The notes: a model not told the origin generated them from the sequence alone. Shown: positions 51,988 through 61,775, counted from the stretch's first letter. The stretch: 64,000 bases of DNA from Bacteroidaceae bacterium (GCA_017464815.1 JAFTYI010000011.1:151464-215463), one strand, 5' to 3'. A program made the numbers and translations.

Positions 51988-54924
51988 ATGAAAAAGTTGC
52001 TTTCCCTGCCACCGAACTTGGTGGAATGTTTTCACGATATAGAGGGGGCCGACCCCTCGGAATGGTTCTGCACGAGTGACCCCGCGGGTGCCAAACTCGG
52101 CTCCGGCGGCGGCACCACCTGGTTGCTCGAGGCCTGCCACCGCGCTTGGGGCGGCCAGGCCGACTTTGCCACGTGGCTCGCGAGTGAGAAGCGCATCCTG
52201 CTCCACGCCGGTGGCCAGAGTCGCCGATTGCCCGGCTATGCCCCCTCGGGCAAGGTGCTCACCCCCATCCCCATCTTCCGTTGGGCCAAGGGCCAACGGC
52301 TCGGTCAGAGCCTGCTCGACCTGCAACTGCCCCTCTACGAGCGCATCATGCAGAAGGCCCCCCGTGGGCTCAACACCCTGATTGCCAGCGGCGACGTCTA
52401 CATCCGCTCGTCCCAACCCCTGCAACCCATCCCCGAGGCCGACGTGGTGTGCTACGGCCTGTGGGTCGATCCCTCGCTGGCCAAGAATCACGGCATCTTC
52501 GTCTCCTCCCGCCAGTCGCCCGACCGCCTCGACTTCATGTTGCAGAAGCCCTCGGTGGAGCGCATGGCCTCGCTGCTTCAGACCCACCTCTTCCTGATGG
52601 ACATCGGCATCTGGCTCCTCAGCGACCGCGCCGTGGAGCTGCTCATGCGGCGCAGCCGCAGGGCAGAGAAGCCCGGCGGCGATGCCGCCTATAGTAGCTA
52701 TAGTGACTATAGTAACTATAGTAATTATAGTTACTATAAGCCTTCCCCCCTCCGTTACTACGACCTCTACAGCGACTTTGGTTGCTCGCTGGGCGAGCAT
52801 CCCACCATCGAGGACGAGGAACTACAGAGCCTCTCGGTGGCCGTCCTGCCCCTGCCCGGTGGAGAGTTCTATCACTATGGCACCAGCCGCGAACTGCTCT
52901 CCTCGACGGTGGCCGTGCAGAACATCGTGCGCGACCAGCGCGAGATTGTGCAGCGCCGCGTGAAGGCCCACCCCGCCATGTTTGTGCAGAATGCCCATGT
53001 GGAACGCCCCCTGACGGCCGACAACTACGAAGTGTGGGTCGAGAACAGCCACGTGCCCGCCTCGTGGACACTGGCTCACCAGCATATCATCACCGGCGTG
53101 CCCCGCAACGACTGGACCCTCTCGCTCGCTCCTGGCCTCTGCATCGACTGTGTGCCCGTGGGCGACGATGCCTGGGCCATCCGCCCCTACGGCTTCAACG
53201 ATGCCTTCAAGGGTGCCCTCGCCGACGCATCCACCCTGTGGATGGGCCGCCCCTTCATCGAATGGGCTGCCGCCCGCTCGCTCAACCCCGACGGGGAGTC
53301 CGGCCTTGCTTGCATCGAGGGCAGTGAGGACCTGCAGTCGGCCCGCCTATTCCCCCTCATGCACTCTGTTGAGGAGATGGGAAAGGTGCTCCGCTGGATG
53401 ACCTCCGACCCCACCTGTGCCGAGGGACGCACCCTGTGGACCGAAGCCACCCGCCTGTCGGCCGACGAACTGTCGGCCCGGGCCAACCTGCGCCGCCTCT
53501 ATGCCCAGCGGCAGGCCTTCCGCGCAGCCAACTGGCCGGCACTGGCCCGCAATTGGGAGAAGAGCGTCTTCTACCAGACCAACCTCGAGGACACCGCTGC
53601 CGAGTTCCACCGCTTCGGCCTGCAGGCTCCTCCGGCCTTGCCCGATGCCGCCCCACTGATGACACGCATCCACGACCATGCCTTCCGTGCCCGCCTGCAA
53701 GCCTTTGGCGGACAACCCTATAAGGAAGAGGAGGAGAAGGCCTTCCACCTGTTGCAAGAGGGCCTTACCCGCCGCATCTTGGCCCAGCGGCAGCAGCCGC
53801 GGCGCGACGTCTATGCCGACCAGATTGTGTGGGGACGCAGCCCCGTGCGCATCGACCTGGCCGGTGGCTGGACCGACACTCCGCCCTACTGCCTCGGCGA
53901 AGGCGGCAACGTGGTGAACATCGCCATCGAACTGAACGGACAGCCCCCCTTGCAGGCCTATGTGAAGCCGTGCAGGGAGCACTGCATCATCCTGCGCTCC
54001 ATCGACCTGGGGGCTATGGAGACGGTCACCACCTTCGAGGAGCTGGAGGACTTTGCCCGCGTAGGCAGCCCCTTCTCCATCCCCAAGGCCGCCCTGTCAC
54101 TGGCCGGCTTCAGCCCGCGCTTCTCGGCCGAACCCTTCCGCACGCTGGAAGAGCAGTTGCGTGCCTTCGGCTCGGGCATCGAGGTCACCCTCCTGTCGGC
54201 CATCCCCGCCGGCTCGGGCTTGGGCACCAGCTCCATCCTGGCCTCCACGGTGTTGGGCGCCATTGCTGACTTCTGTGGCCTGGCGTGGGACAAGAACGAG
54301 ATATGCCTCCGCACCCTCGCCCTCGAGCAGTTGCTCACCACCGGTGGCGGCTGGCAGGACCAGTATGGCGGCGTCCTGCAGGGAGTGAAGCTCCTTCAGA
54401 CCCAGCCCGGCTTCGACCAGAGTCCGCTCGTGCGCTGGCTGCCCCCCTTCCTCTTCACCAACCCCGAGTACCAGAAGTGCCACCTGCTCTACTACACCGG
54501 CATCACCCGCACAGCCAAAGGCATCCTGGCCGAGATTGTGCGCCGCATGTTCCTCAACGAAACGGCTCAGCTGGGCCTCTTGGCCGACATGAAGGCCCAC
54601 GCCCTCGACCTCTATGAGGCCATCCAGCGCGGCAACTTCGCTGAGATGGGACGCCTCGTGGGGCTGACGTGGGAACAGAACAAGCGCCTCGACCCCGGCA
54701 CCAACCCCGAGGCCGTGGAGGCCGTCATCAGCCGCATCAAGGACTACTGCCTGGGCTACAAACTGCCCGGAGCGGGTGGGGGAGGCTACCTCTACATGGT
54801 GGCCAAGGACCCCGAGGCGGCCGCACGCATACGCACCACGCTGCAGGAGCAGCCGCTGAACGGATGTGCCCGCTTCGTGGACATGACCCTCTCCGACAAG
54901 GGACTCCAAATCAGCCGCAGCTGA
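51988..54924 (+). CDS. fkp: Bifunctional fucokinase / L-fucose-1-phosphate guanylyltransferase
   Basis: Fkp makes GDP-fucose from free L-fucose for capsule and glycoproteins. The N-terminal ~550 residues are the pyrophosphorylase part (ILLHAGGQSRRLPGYAPSGKVLTPIPIFRW, then beta-helix). The C-terminal part is a GHMP kinase (RSPVRIDLAGGWTDTPPY at ~617, PAGSGLGTSS at ~740, KLPGAGGGGYLYMVA near the end). At 978 residues it is somewhat longer than the well-known Bacteroides enzyme. Residues 235-251 are (Y-S-x) units (YSSYSDYSNYSNYSYYK) encoded by a 9-bp repeat that also forms the array downstream of the gene. No fucose permease is nearby. Confidence 0.93.
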   Translation: MKKLLSLPPNLVECFHDIEGADPSEWFCTSDPAGAKLGSGGGTTWLLEACHRAWGGQADFATWLASEKRILLHAGGQSRRLPGYAPSGKVLTPIPIFRWAKGQRLGQSLLDLQLPLYERIMQKAPRGLNTLIASGDVYIRSSQPLQPIPEADVVCYGLWVDPSLAKNHGIFVSSRQSPDRLDFMLQKPSVERMASLLQTHLFLMDIGIWLLSDRAVELLMRRSRRAEKPGGDAAYSSYSDYSNYSNYSYYKPSPLRYYDLYSDFGCSLGEHPTIEDEELQSLSVAVLPLPGGEFYHYGTSRELLSSTVAVQNIVRDQREIVQRRVKAHPAMFVQNAHVERPLTADNYEVWVENSHVPASWTLAHQHIITGVPRNDWTLSLAPGLCIDCVPVGDDAWAIRPYGFNDAFKGALADASTLWMGRPFIEWAAARSLNPDGESGLACIEGSEDLQSARLFPLMHSVEEMGKVLRWMTSDPTCAEGRTLWTEATRLSADELSARANLRRLYAQRQAFRAANWPALARNWEKSVFYQTNLEDTAAEFHRFGLQAPPALPDAAPLMTRIHDHAFRARLQAFGGQPYKEEEEKAFHLLQEGLTRRILAQRQQPRRDVYADQIVWGRSPVRIDLAGGWTDTPPYCLGEGGNVVNIAIELNGQPPLQAYVKPCREHCIILRSIDLGAMETVTTFEELEDFARVGSPFSIPKAALSLAGFSPRFSAEPFRTLEEQLRAFGSGIEVTLLSAIPAGSGLGTSSILASTVLGAIADFCGLAWDKNEICLRTLALEQLLTTGGGWQDQYGGVLQGVKLLQTQPGFDQSPLVRWLPPFLFTNPEYQKCHLLYYTGITRTAKGILAEIVRRMFLNETAQLGLLADMKAHALDLYEAIQRGNFAEMGRLVGLTWEQNKRLDPGTNPEAVEAVISRIKDYCLGYKLPGAGGGGYLYMVAKDPEAAARIRTTLQEQPLNGCARFVDMTLSDKGLQISRS
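52690..52740 (+). repeat. In-frame 9-bp minisatellite inside fkp
   Basis: Four to five consecutive units of NNCTATAGT type (AGCTATAGT, GACTATAGT, AACTATAGT, AATTATAGT) encode Tyr-Ser-x. The same unit consensus occurs eleven times in register at 54977-55075. Confidence 0.85.
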
Positions 54925-54960
54925 GAGGCGGGGATGAGCGAGGCCTGCAAGCCTTAGTGG

Positions 54961-55135
54961 GGATAGCGGGGATAGTGGCTATGGTGGCTATAGTGCCTAT
55001 GGTGCCTAGGGTGCCTAGGGTGGCTATAGTCCCTATAGTCCCTATAGTTCCTATAGAGTCTATAGCTCCTATAGTGCCTTGCACCCTCTATAGTTCCTAG
55101 TGGTGCCTTGCTGCCTCTATGCCTCCTATAGCCCC
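54961..55135. repeat. Array of 9-bp units (NNCTATAGT) after fkp
   Basis: Eleven units in exact register fill 54977-55075 (GGCTATGGT, GGCTATAGT, CCCTATAGT, TCCTATAGT and variants). Degenerate units extend on both sides. The remainder of the 370-nt gap is AT-rich and holds the rhaB promoter. No gene is present. Confidence 0.85.
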
Positions 55136-55206
55136 TGTCGTGTCGGCCTCCAATGCTTAAAAAACACTAAATATGGCCTCCCACAGAAGAAAAGTGCCCT
55201 AACTTG

Positions 55207-55237
55207 TTGGCAGGGTGGGAAAAAAAGGTTACTTTTG
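55207..55237 (+). promoter_or_regulatory. Promoter of the rhamnose operon
   Basis: TTG (55207-55209), 20 nt, TACTTTTG (55230-55237). A 58-nt leader precedes the rhaB ATG. No AraC-type activator gene (rhaR/rhaS) is in the window, so the regulator lies elsewhere. Confidence 0.6.
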
Positions 55238-55295
55238 GACAATTTTTATTAACCGGGAGTCCGCTGGGCTCCCACAGAACTTATTGGACTATCAC

Positions 55296-56759
55296 ATGGA
55301 GAACAAGAATTTCTTTGCGGTCGACCTGGGCGCCACAAGCGGACGCACCATCCTGGGAACTCTCTCGGAAGGTAACTTCGAGATGCGCGAGTTGACCCGT
55401 TTCCCTAACAACATCATCGAAGTGGGCGGACATTTCTATTGGGACATCTACGCCCTGTATCACGAAATCATCCGCGGCCTGAAGGTAGTGGCACAGGAGG
55501 GCATCAAGATTGAGAGCATCGGCATCGACACTTGGGGAGTCGATTTCGTCTGCTTCGGCAAGGACGGCGGCGTGATGCGCAGCCCATACTGCTACCGCGA
55601 CCCACACACGTTCAGCGCCATGGAGGAGTTCTTCAGCGTTGTACCCAAGGAGAAGGTCTATGACGTCACCGGCATACAGTTCCTCAACTTCAACAGTCTG
55701 TTCCAACTCTATGCCCTCAAGCGCGACAAGAGTTCGGCCCTTGAGGCGGCAGACAAGATACTCTTCATCCCCGACGCACTCAGCTACATGCTCACAGGCA
55801 AGATGGTGACGGAATACACCATTGCCTCGACCTCGCAGATGCTCGACCCCCGCACCAAGCGCTTCGACAAGGAGCTGATGGAGGCCGTGGGTGTCACCGA
55901 AGAGCAGTTCGGCCGCTTCGTATTCCCCGGCGAAGAGGTGGGCCCGCTCAGCCAGGAGGTACAGCGCCAGACAGGGCTGGGAGCCATCCCCGTCATCGCT
56001 GTTGCCGGACATGATACAGGTAGTGCCGTAGCCGCCGTACCTGCGCAGAACGAGCGCTTTGCCTACCTCAGTTCAGGCACATGGTCGCTGATGGGTATCG
56101 AAGTGAAAGATGCTATCATCACCGAAGAGAGCTACAAGGTGAACTTCACCAATGAAGGCGGTGTGGAAGGAACCACCCGTTTCCTCAAGAACATCTGTGG
56201 CATGTGGCTGCTCGAACGTTGCCGCAAGGAGTGGACCACCGACTACTCATACCCCGAACTCATCGAGGCCGCCATGGCAGCACCAGCCTTCCGCAGTCTC
56301 ATCAACCCCGACGATGCTTGCTTTGCCAACCCCGACCGCATGATTGAGGCCATTCAGGACTACTGCCGCCGCACCGGTCAGCCCGTGCCCGAAACTCACG
56401 GCGAACTGACCCGCTGCATCTTCGAGAGCCTGCCCCTGCGCTACAAGCAGGTGTTCGGCTGGATGCAGGACATGGCACCCTTTACCATTGAGAAACTGCA
56501 CGTTATCGGTGGAGGCTCGAAGAACAATGTGCTGAACCAGTTTACAGCCAACGCACTGGGCATCCCCGTCGTAGCAGGCCCCTCCGAGGCTACCGCCATT
56601 GGTAACATCATGTTGCAGGCCAAGGCCGTGGGTATGGTCAACGGCATTCAGGAGATGCGCCACCTCATTGCTTCGTCCATCGAGACCGCAGAGTTCCTGC
56701 CCCAAGACACCGAGGTGTGGAACGAGGCCTTCAAGAAGTTCGTGGAGGTGACCAAGTAA
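55296..56759 (+). CDS. rhaB: L-rhamnulokinase
   Basis: RhaB phosphorylates L-rhamnulose to rhamnulose-1-phosphate. The 487-residue FGGY-family kinase has the N-terminal phosphate loop FFAVDLGATSGRTILG. SIGIDTWGVDF, the central VIAVAGHDTGSAVAAVP, YLSSGTWSLMGIE and the C-terminal HVIGGGSKNNVLNQFTANALGIPVVAGPSEATAIGN are also present. ATG 55296 is preferred; an in-frame upstream start would cover the promoter. First gene of rhaB-rhaA-rhaT-rhaD. Confidence 0.95.
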   Translation: MENKNFFAVDLGATSGRTILGTLSEGNFEMRELTRFPNNIIEVGGHFYWDIYALYHEIIRGLKVVAQEGIKIESIGIDTWGVDFVCFGKDGGVMRSPYCYRDPHTFSAMEEFFSVVPKEKVYDVTGIQFLNFNSLFQLYALKRDKSSALEAADKILFIPDALSYMLTGKMVTEYTIASTSQMLDPRTKRFDKELMEAVGVTEEQFGRFVFPGEEVGPLSQEVQRQTGLGAIPVIAVAGHDTGSAVAAVPAQNERFAYLSSGTWSLMGIEVKDAIITEESYKVNFTNEGGVEGTTRFLKNICGMWLLERCRKEWTTDYSYPELIEAAMAAPAFRSLINPDDACFANPDRMIEAIQDYCRRTGQPVPETHGELTRCIFESLPLRYKQVFGWMQDMAPFTIEKLHVIGGGSKNNVLNQFTANALGIPVVAGPSEATAIGNIMLQAKAVGMVNGIQEMRHLIASSIETAEFLPQDTEVWNEAFKKFVEVTK

Positions 56760-56798
56760 GACAACAACTAATTACTAACCAAATAAAGAACAACTATC

Positions 56799-58052
56799 AT
56801 GAAAGAAGAATTGATTCTCAAAGCGTATGAAATCGCTAAGGAGCGCTATGCCGCTCTCGGTATTGACACAGACAAAGTATTGGACCAGCTGCAGGACTTC
56901 CACCTCAGCATGCACTGCTGGCAGGCTGATGACGTGAAGGGATTCGAAGTACAGGCCGGTGCCCTCTCTGGCGGTATCCAGTCAACAGGTGACTTCCCCG
57001 GTGCAGCTCGCAATATCGACGAACTCCGTCAGGACGTTCTCAAGGCCAAGTCATTGATTCCAGGTACACACCGCTTGAACCTCCACGAAATCTATGGCGA
57101 CTTCCAGGGTAAGGTGGTTGACCGCGATGAAGTGTCAGTAGAGCAGTTCCAGAGCTGGATTGACTGGGGTAAGGAGAACAACACTCCGCTCGACTTCAAC
57201 TCTACTTCATTCTCTCACCCGAAGAGTGGTAACCTCTCACTCTCTAACCCCGACAAGGGCATTCGTGACTTCTGGATTGAACACACCAAGCGTTGCCGCG
57301 AGATTGCCAATGCCATGGGTGAGGCTCAGGGCGACCCCTGTATCATGAACCTGTGGGTACACGACGGTTGCAAGGACGTGAGCGTAAACCACGGACTCTA
57401 CCGTGAACTGTTGAAGCAGTCACTCGACGAAATCTTCGCCAAGGAGTTGCCCATGATGAAGGATTGTATCGAGGGTAAGGTATTCGGTATCGGTCTGGAA
57501 AGCTTCACTGTGGGTTCACACGACTTCTACACCGCTTACGCAGCCAAGAACGACAAGATTCTGACTGTTGACACTGGCCACTACCATCCCACAGAATCAC
57601 CTGCCGACAAGGTGAGCGCTGTGCTTCCCTTCGTGAAGGAACTGATGCTCCACGTCTCTCGCCCCGTTCGTTGGGACTCTGACCACGTGACCATCATGGA
57701 TGACCCCACTCAGGAACTCTTCTTCGAAATCGTACGTGCCGGCGCACTCGACCGTGTACACTACGGACTCGACTTCTTCGACGGCTCTATCAACCGTATC
57801 GGTGCCTACGTTATCGGTTCTCGTTCAGCTCAGAAGTGCATGCTCCGCGCCCTCCTCGAGCCGAGAGAACTCCTCGCCAAGTACGAACTCGCAGGCGAAG
57901 GCTACAAGCTCCTTGCCGTTATGGAAGAGCAGAAGGCTATGCCTTGGCAGGCTGTGTATGACATGTTCTGCTTGAAGAACAACGTACCCGTGGGCGACGC
58001 TTTCATCGCTGAAATCGACAAGTACGTGGCTGAGGTGACAAGCAAGAGATAA
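56799..58052 (+). CDS. rhaA: L-rhamnose isomerase
   Basis: RhaA converts L-rhamnose to L-rhamnulose with a divalent metal. The 417-residue protein has the family landmarks FHLSMHCWQADDVKGFE, FNSTSFSHPKSGNLSLSNPDKGIRDFWIEH, MNLWVHDGCKD, ESFTVGSHDFYTAYA, VDTGHYHPTE and VRWDSDHVTIMDD, holding the metal-binding His/Asp/Glu residues of the xylose-isomerase-like barrel. It follows rhaB after 39 nt. Confidence 0.95.
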   Translation: MKEELILKAYEIAKERYAALGIDTDKVLDQLQDFHLSMHCWQADDVKGFEVQAGALSGGIQSTGDFPGAARNIDELRQDVLKAKSLIPGTHRLNLHEIYGDFQGKVVDRDEVSVEQFQSWIDWGKENNTPLDFNSTSFSHPKSGNLSLSNPDKGIRDFWIEHTKRCREIANAMGEAQGDPCIMNLWVHDGCKDVSVNHGLYRELLKQSLDEIFAKELPMMKDCIEGKVFGIGLESFTVGSHDFYTAYAAKNDKILTVDTGHYHPTESPADKVSAVLPFVKELMLHVSRPVRWDSDHVTIMDDPTQELFFEIVRAGALDRVHYGLDFFDGSINRIGAYVIGSRSAQKCMLRALLEPRELLAKYELAGEGYKLLAVMEEQKAMPWQAVYDMFCLKNNVPVGDAFIAEIDKYVAEVTSKR

Positions 58053-58199
58053 GGGGACCCACCCTAACCCTCCCTGTAGGGAGGGGACTCAAACATTGTT
58101 ATTAAGATTGGATTATTAACTTAGACAACCTCCCTCTAGCTTCTCTGCAAGGTCAGGATCCTCCCCCTACAGGGGAAGTTAGAGGGGGTCTTTTCATTT
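58053..58199. repeat. Family-E repeats between rhaA and rhaT
   Basis: GGGGACCCACCCTAACCCTCCC and TGTAGGGAGGGGAC form one palindrome. CTCCCCCTACAGGGG and the flanking CCTCCCTCTAGC / TTAGAGGGGGTC form a second. As in the frd operon, the C/G palindromes sit between coding regions of a single operon. Confidence 0.6.
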
Positions 58200-59237
58200 A
58201 TGGACATAGTAATAGGACTTTTAATCATAGCCGTCGGTGCCTTCTGCCAATCGAGCTGCTACGTGCCCATCAACAAGATCAAGGATTGGTCGTGGGAGTC
58301 GTACTGGATTGTGCAGGGTGTGTTCGCTTGGCTGTTGTTCCCTTTGCTGGGAGCTTTGTTGGCTGTGCCCGAGGGACATAGTCTGTGTGAATTGTTCACT
58401 GGAGGCAGTTCGTTCAACATCTGGATGACTGTATTCTTCGGTGTATTGTGGGGCGTGGGTGGTCTCACCTTCGGTCTCTCCATGCGTTATCTCGGTGTGG
58501 CCTTGGGTCAGAGCATCGCCTTGGGTACCTGTGCCGGATTGGGCACCATCATGGGACCCGTCCTGCTGAACATCTTCTTCCCCGAACTGAATGCCCTCGA
58601 GTCATTGACCTTTGCTGTCATCCTTGGCGTGGTAGTCACCCTTGTGGGTATTGCCATCATCGGTGTGGCCGGTGGCATGAAAGCCGCTTCCCTTTCAGAG
58701 GAGGAGAAGAAGGCTGCCGTGAAGGACTTCAATTTCCCCAAAGGCTTGGCCATCGCCCTGTTGGCCGGCTTCATGAGTGGCTGCTTCAACGTAGGTTTGG
58801 AGTTTGGCAAGGACATCAACTTCGGCGAACTCACCGACCCGATGTTCCGGACATTGCCTGCCACCCTGTTGGTAACACTGGGCGGATTCGTCACCAATGC
58901 CATCTACTGCTTCTATCAGAACAGCAAGAACAAGACATGGGGCGACTACAAGAAAGGCAATGTATGGCTCAACAATGTGATATTCTGTGCTTTGGCCGGT
59001 CTCCTCTGGTACAGCCAGTTCTTCGGCCTGAGCCTCGGAAAGGGATTCCTCACCGAATCACCCACGTTGATGACCCTCGCCTTCTGCATCCTCATGGCAT
59101 TGAATGTCACCTTCTCCAACGTGTGGGGCATTATCCTCAAGGAGTGGAAGGGCTGTTCACAGAAAACCATCACTGTGCTGATTATCGGCATTATCGTATT
59201 GATTGTATCTACATTTATTCCTGAATTGTTGAAGTAA
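58200..59237 (+). CDS. rhaT: L-rhamnose/proton symporter
   Basis: The 345-residue inner-membrane permease has ten helices and belongs to the RhaT family. Recognisable parts are SSCYVPINKIKDWSWESYWIVQGVFAWLLFPLLGALLAVPEG, FFGVLWGVGGLTFGLSMRYLGVALGQSIALGTCAGLGTIMGP and SGCFNVGLEFGKDI. It imports L-rhamnose with protons. Its stop is two bases from the rhaD start. Confidence 0.93.
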   Translation: MDIVIGLLIIAVGAFCQSSCYVPINKIKDWSWESYWIVQGVFAWLLFPLLGALLAVPEGHSLCELFTGGSSFNIWMTVFFGVLWGVGGLTFGLSMRYLGVALGQSIALGTCAGLGTIMGPVLLNIFFPELNALESLTFAVILGVVVTLVGIAIIGVAGGMKAASLSEEEKKAAVKDFNFPKGLAIALLAGFMSGCFNVGLEFGKDINFGELTDPMFRTLPATLLVTLGGFVTNAIYCFYQNSKNKTWGDYKKGNVWLNNVIFCALAGLLWYSQFFGLSLGKGFLTESPTLMTLAFCILMALNVTFSNVWGIILKEWKGCSQKTITVLIIGIIVLIVSTFIPELLK

Positions 59238-59238
59238 T

Positions 59239-60048
59239 ATGAGCATATTAGACAACCGTCCCGCACTGGCCAAGGCCGTGGGACAAGTAGCAGAAGTTGC
59301 CGGTTACCTGTGGCAGAAAGGTTGGGCCGAGCGTAACGGTGGCAACATCACGGTGAACATCACCGAGTATATCGACGACGAAATCAAGGCTATGCCTGCC
59401 ATCAGTGAAGTGAAGCCCATCGGCACCACACTGCCTCACTTGAAGGGATGCTATTTCTATTGCAAGGGCACCAACATGCGTATGCGCGACCTTGCCCGTT
59501 GGCCAATGGACAATGGCTCTATCATCCGCATCATGGACGACTGTGCCAGTTACGTCATCATAGCCGACAATCCTGTGCGTCCCACTTCGGAGCTTCCCTC
59601 TCACTTGAGCGTACACAACTACCTGTTGGCTAAAGGCTCGCCCTACCGTGCCTCTCTCCATACCCATCCTATTGAATTGGTGGCGCTGACCCACAACAAG
59701 AAGTTCATGGAGAAGGATGTGGCCACCCGTATGTTGTGGAGCATGATTCCCGAGACGAAAGCCTTCTGTCCGCGCGGACTTGGTATGGTTCCCTATATGT
59801 TGCCCAGCAGTGTAGAATTGGCCGATGCCACCATCAAGGCTATCGACGATGACTACGATGTGGTGATGTGGGAGAAGCATGGTGTATTTGCCGTCGATGT
59901 CGATATCATGGCTGCCTTCGACCAGGTGGACGTGCTCAACAAGTCGGCCGACATCTACATCGCTGCCAAGAACATGGGCTTCGAGCCCGACGGCATGAGT
60001 GATGCCCAGATGAAGGAGCTGAGCGATGTCTTCGGCTTGCCGAAATAA
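59239..60048 (+). CDS. rhaD: L-rhamnulose-1-phosphate aldolase
   Basis: This class II aldolase splits rhamnulose-1-phosphate into dihydroxyacetone phosphate and L-lactaldehyde. The 269-residue protein has GWAERNGGNITVNI, the zinc-binding SLHTHPIELVALTH and the third ligand in MWEKHGVFAVD. Last gene of the operon. A family-D palindrome (60101-60183) lies just downstream and may end the transcript. An enzyme for lactaldehyde reduction is not in the window. Confidence 0.95.
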   Translation: MSILDNRPALAKAVGQVAEVAGYLWQKGWAERNGGNITVNITEYIDDEIKAMPAISEVKPIGTTLPHLKGCYFYCKGTNMRMRDLARWPMDNGSIIRIMDDCASYVIIADNPVRPTSELPSHLSVHNYLLAKGSPYRASLHTHPIELVALTHNKKFMEKDVATRMLWSMIPETKAFCPRGLGMVPYMLPSSVELADATIKAIDDDYDVVMWEKHGVFAVDVDIMAAFDQVDVLNKSADIYIAAKNMGFEPDGMSDAQMKELSDVFGLPK

Positions 60049-60100
60049 TGAAGATGTTGAAGACATAAAGAAGAGTGGTAATCTCACTCTCCATAGTTTT

Positions 60101-60183
60101 AGGCACGGATTTCACGGATTAACACGGATTTTTTATATCTGAAAGGGTATAATCTTTCCGTGTAATTCGTGAAATCCGTGCCT
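60101..60183. repeat. Palindromic repeat, family D (copy after rhaD)
   Basis: AGGCACGGATTTCACGGATT pairs with the downstream GTGTAATTCGTGAAATCCGTGCCT-type arm. Its reverse complement matches the copy interrupted at 62172-62397. Confidence 0.75.
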
Positions 60184-60325
60184 CTTTATATATATGACAC
60201 ACCTCCCTCTCCTTCTGTTCCTTGGATGCAACATATTTAGAACTATCTGAAACGAGCAAGAATGTTGCACTCCTATATCTTTCGTACCTTTGCGCCCTAT
60301 AATTACTAACTTATATCTTACAGCA

Positions 60326-61615
60326 ATGATACGGATAAACAGACTGATAGCTTCAAGCGTATTGATGGCAGCCTCGCTCTTCAGCGTGCAGGCTGAAGTA
60401 GACCCCAATTTCTATGTTTACCTCTGTTTCGGACAATCCAACATGGAGGGCAATGCTGCCTGGGCGACGGCGGACAACAGCTATGTGGACCCGCGTTTCC
60501 AGATGTTGGCAACCACCGACTTCAGCAGTCCCAAGCGGGTGAAGGGGGAGTGGTACACGGCTTATTGCCCCATCGTCAGCCCGATGGGCAAGTTGGGCAT
60601 GGCCGACTATTTCGGCCGCACGATGGTGGCCGCCCTGCCTGCCGACGTGAAGGTGGGAGTGGTGGCTGTGGCCATGGGAGGAAGTCCCATTGAGATGTTC
60701 GACAAGTACAAGTATTCGTCCAAACTCACACAGAACCCCAACGAGTGGTGGGCCACGCTGGCCAAGAACTACTACGGTGGGAAGCCTTACCAGCGCCTTG
60801 TGGAGATGGCCAAGAAGGCACAGGAAACGGGAGTCATCAAGGGCATCCTGCTCCATCAGGGATGTTCGAACAACGGCGACCCCAACTGGCCGTCGATGGT
60901 GAAGGCCATCTACAACGACATGCTGACCGACCTGGGGCTGAAAGCCGAGGATGTCCCCCTGCTTGTGGGTGAAACCCTTCAGCAGGACCAGGGTGGAGCC
61001 TGCTACGGCCACAACGCGGTGGTGGCCAAGATGCCCGAGACGGTGGCAACCTCCCGCATTGTCCGTTCCAACGGCTGTCCCGGCAATGGGCAGGACCCCT
61101 GGCACTTCTCGGCAGCGGGCTATCGCACCATGGGCAAGCGCTATGCCTACGAGGCACTGAAAGCGATGGGGTGTGCCGTGAAACAGGATGCCGGATACAC
61201 CCTGCCCGATAACCTGAAGAAGTTCTACACCTTGAACCAGTTTGAGGACATCGAGCTTACGATCAACGTCAACGAGATATACAACCTGAAACTCTGGGGC
61301 ACCTTTGCCGATGGTCATCGCGAGGACTTGACGAGTGAGACCACCTTCAGCAGTTCCGACTTTATTGTCATCCCATCCGGCCGCATGAAGTCCAAGGAGG
61401 TGAAGCGGGGAACCGTCACCGCTGTCCACACCGACTTCTTTGGCACCGAACACACCATCACCTTCAACATCGAAGCCATCGACCCTGTGTCAATCACTCC
61501 GGTGGAGGCGGACAAGGAGGAGAGGGATGTGTACTACGACTTGGCCGGGCGTCGCGTGCTTCATCCTACCAAAGGCATCTACATCCTGAATGGGAGGAAG
61601 ACAATCGTGCCTTAA
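60326..61615 (+). CDS. Exported SGNH acetylesterase (sialate O-acetylesterase-like) with T9SS-like C terminus
   Basis: A signal peptide (LIASSVLMAASLFSVQA) precedes a SASA/CE6-like SGNH esterase domain. It shows block I with the catalytic Ser in FGQSNMEGNAAWA, VAVAMGGSPIEM, LLHQGCSNNGD, and the Asp-x-x-His block DPWHFSAAGYRTMGKRYA. It probably removes acetyl groups from plant or host polysaccharides. The last ~30 residues (VYYDLAGRRVLHPTKGIYILNGRKTIVP) match the short C-terminal signal of the 1-2121 protein, so T9SS export is likely. TACCTTTG at 60285-60292 is its -7 box. Proximity to the rhamnose genes suggests work on rhamnose-containing glycans. Confidence 0.85.
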   Translation: MIRINRLIASSVLMAASLFSVQAEVDPNFYVYLCFGQSNMEGNAAWATADNSYVDPRFQMLATTDFSSPKRVKGEWYTAYCPIVSPMGKLGMADYFGRTMVAALPADVKVGVVAVAMGGSPIEMFDKYKYSSKLTQNPNEWWATLAKNYYGGKPYQRLVEMAKKAQETGVIKGILLHQGCSNNGDPNWPSMVKAIYNDMLTDLGLKAEDVPLLVGETLQQDQGGACYGHNAVVAKMPETVATSRIVRSNGCPGNGQDPWHFSAAGYRTMGKRYAYEALKAMGCAVKQDAGYTLPDNLKKFYTLNQFEDIELTINVNEIYNLKLWGTFADGHREDLTSETTFSSSDFIVIPSGRMKSKEVKRGTVTAVHTDFFGTEHTITFNIEAIDPVSITPVEADKEERDVYYDLAGRRVLHPTKGIYILNGRKTIVP

Positions 61616-61775
61616 ACGCCTGAATGAGTAGCTGTTCCGCCCGTGAAGAGTGTTGCTTTTGTATTTAGACGTTGTACAAATTGCAACATTTGTCGGCCGA
61701 AAGCATGGATAAATAAATCAAAACCACTACTTTTGCACTGACTAATTAGTACTAACAATTTAAATTGAAAAGAAA

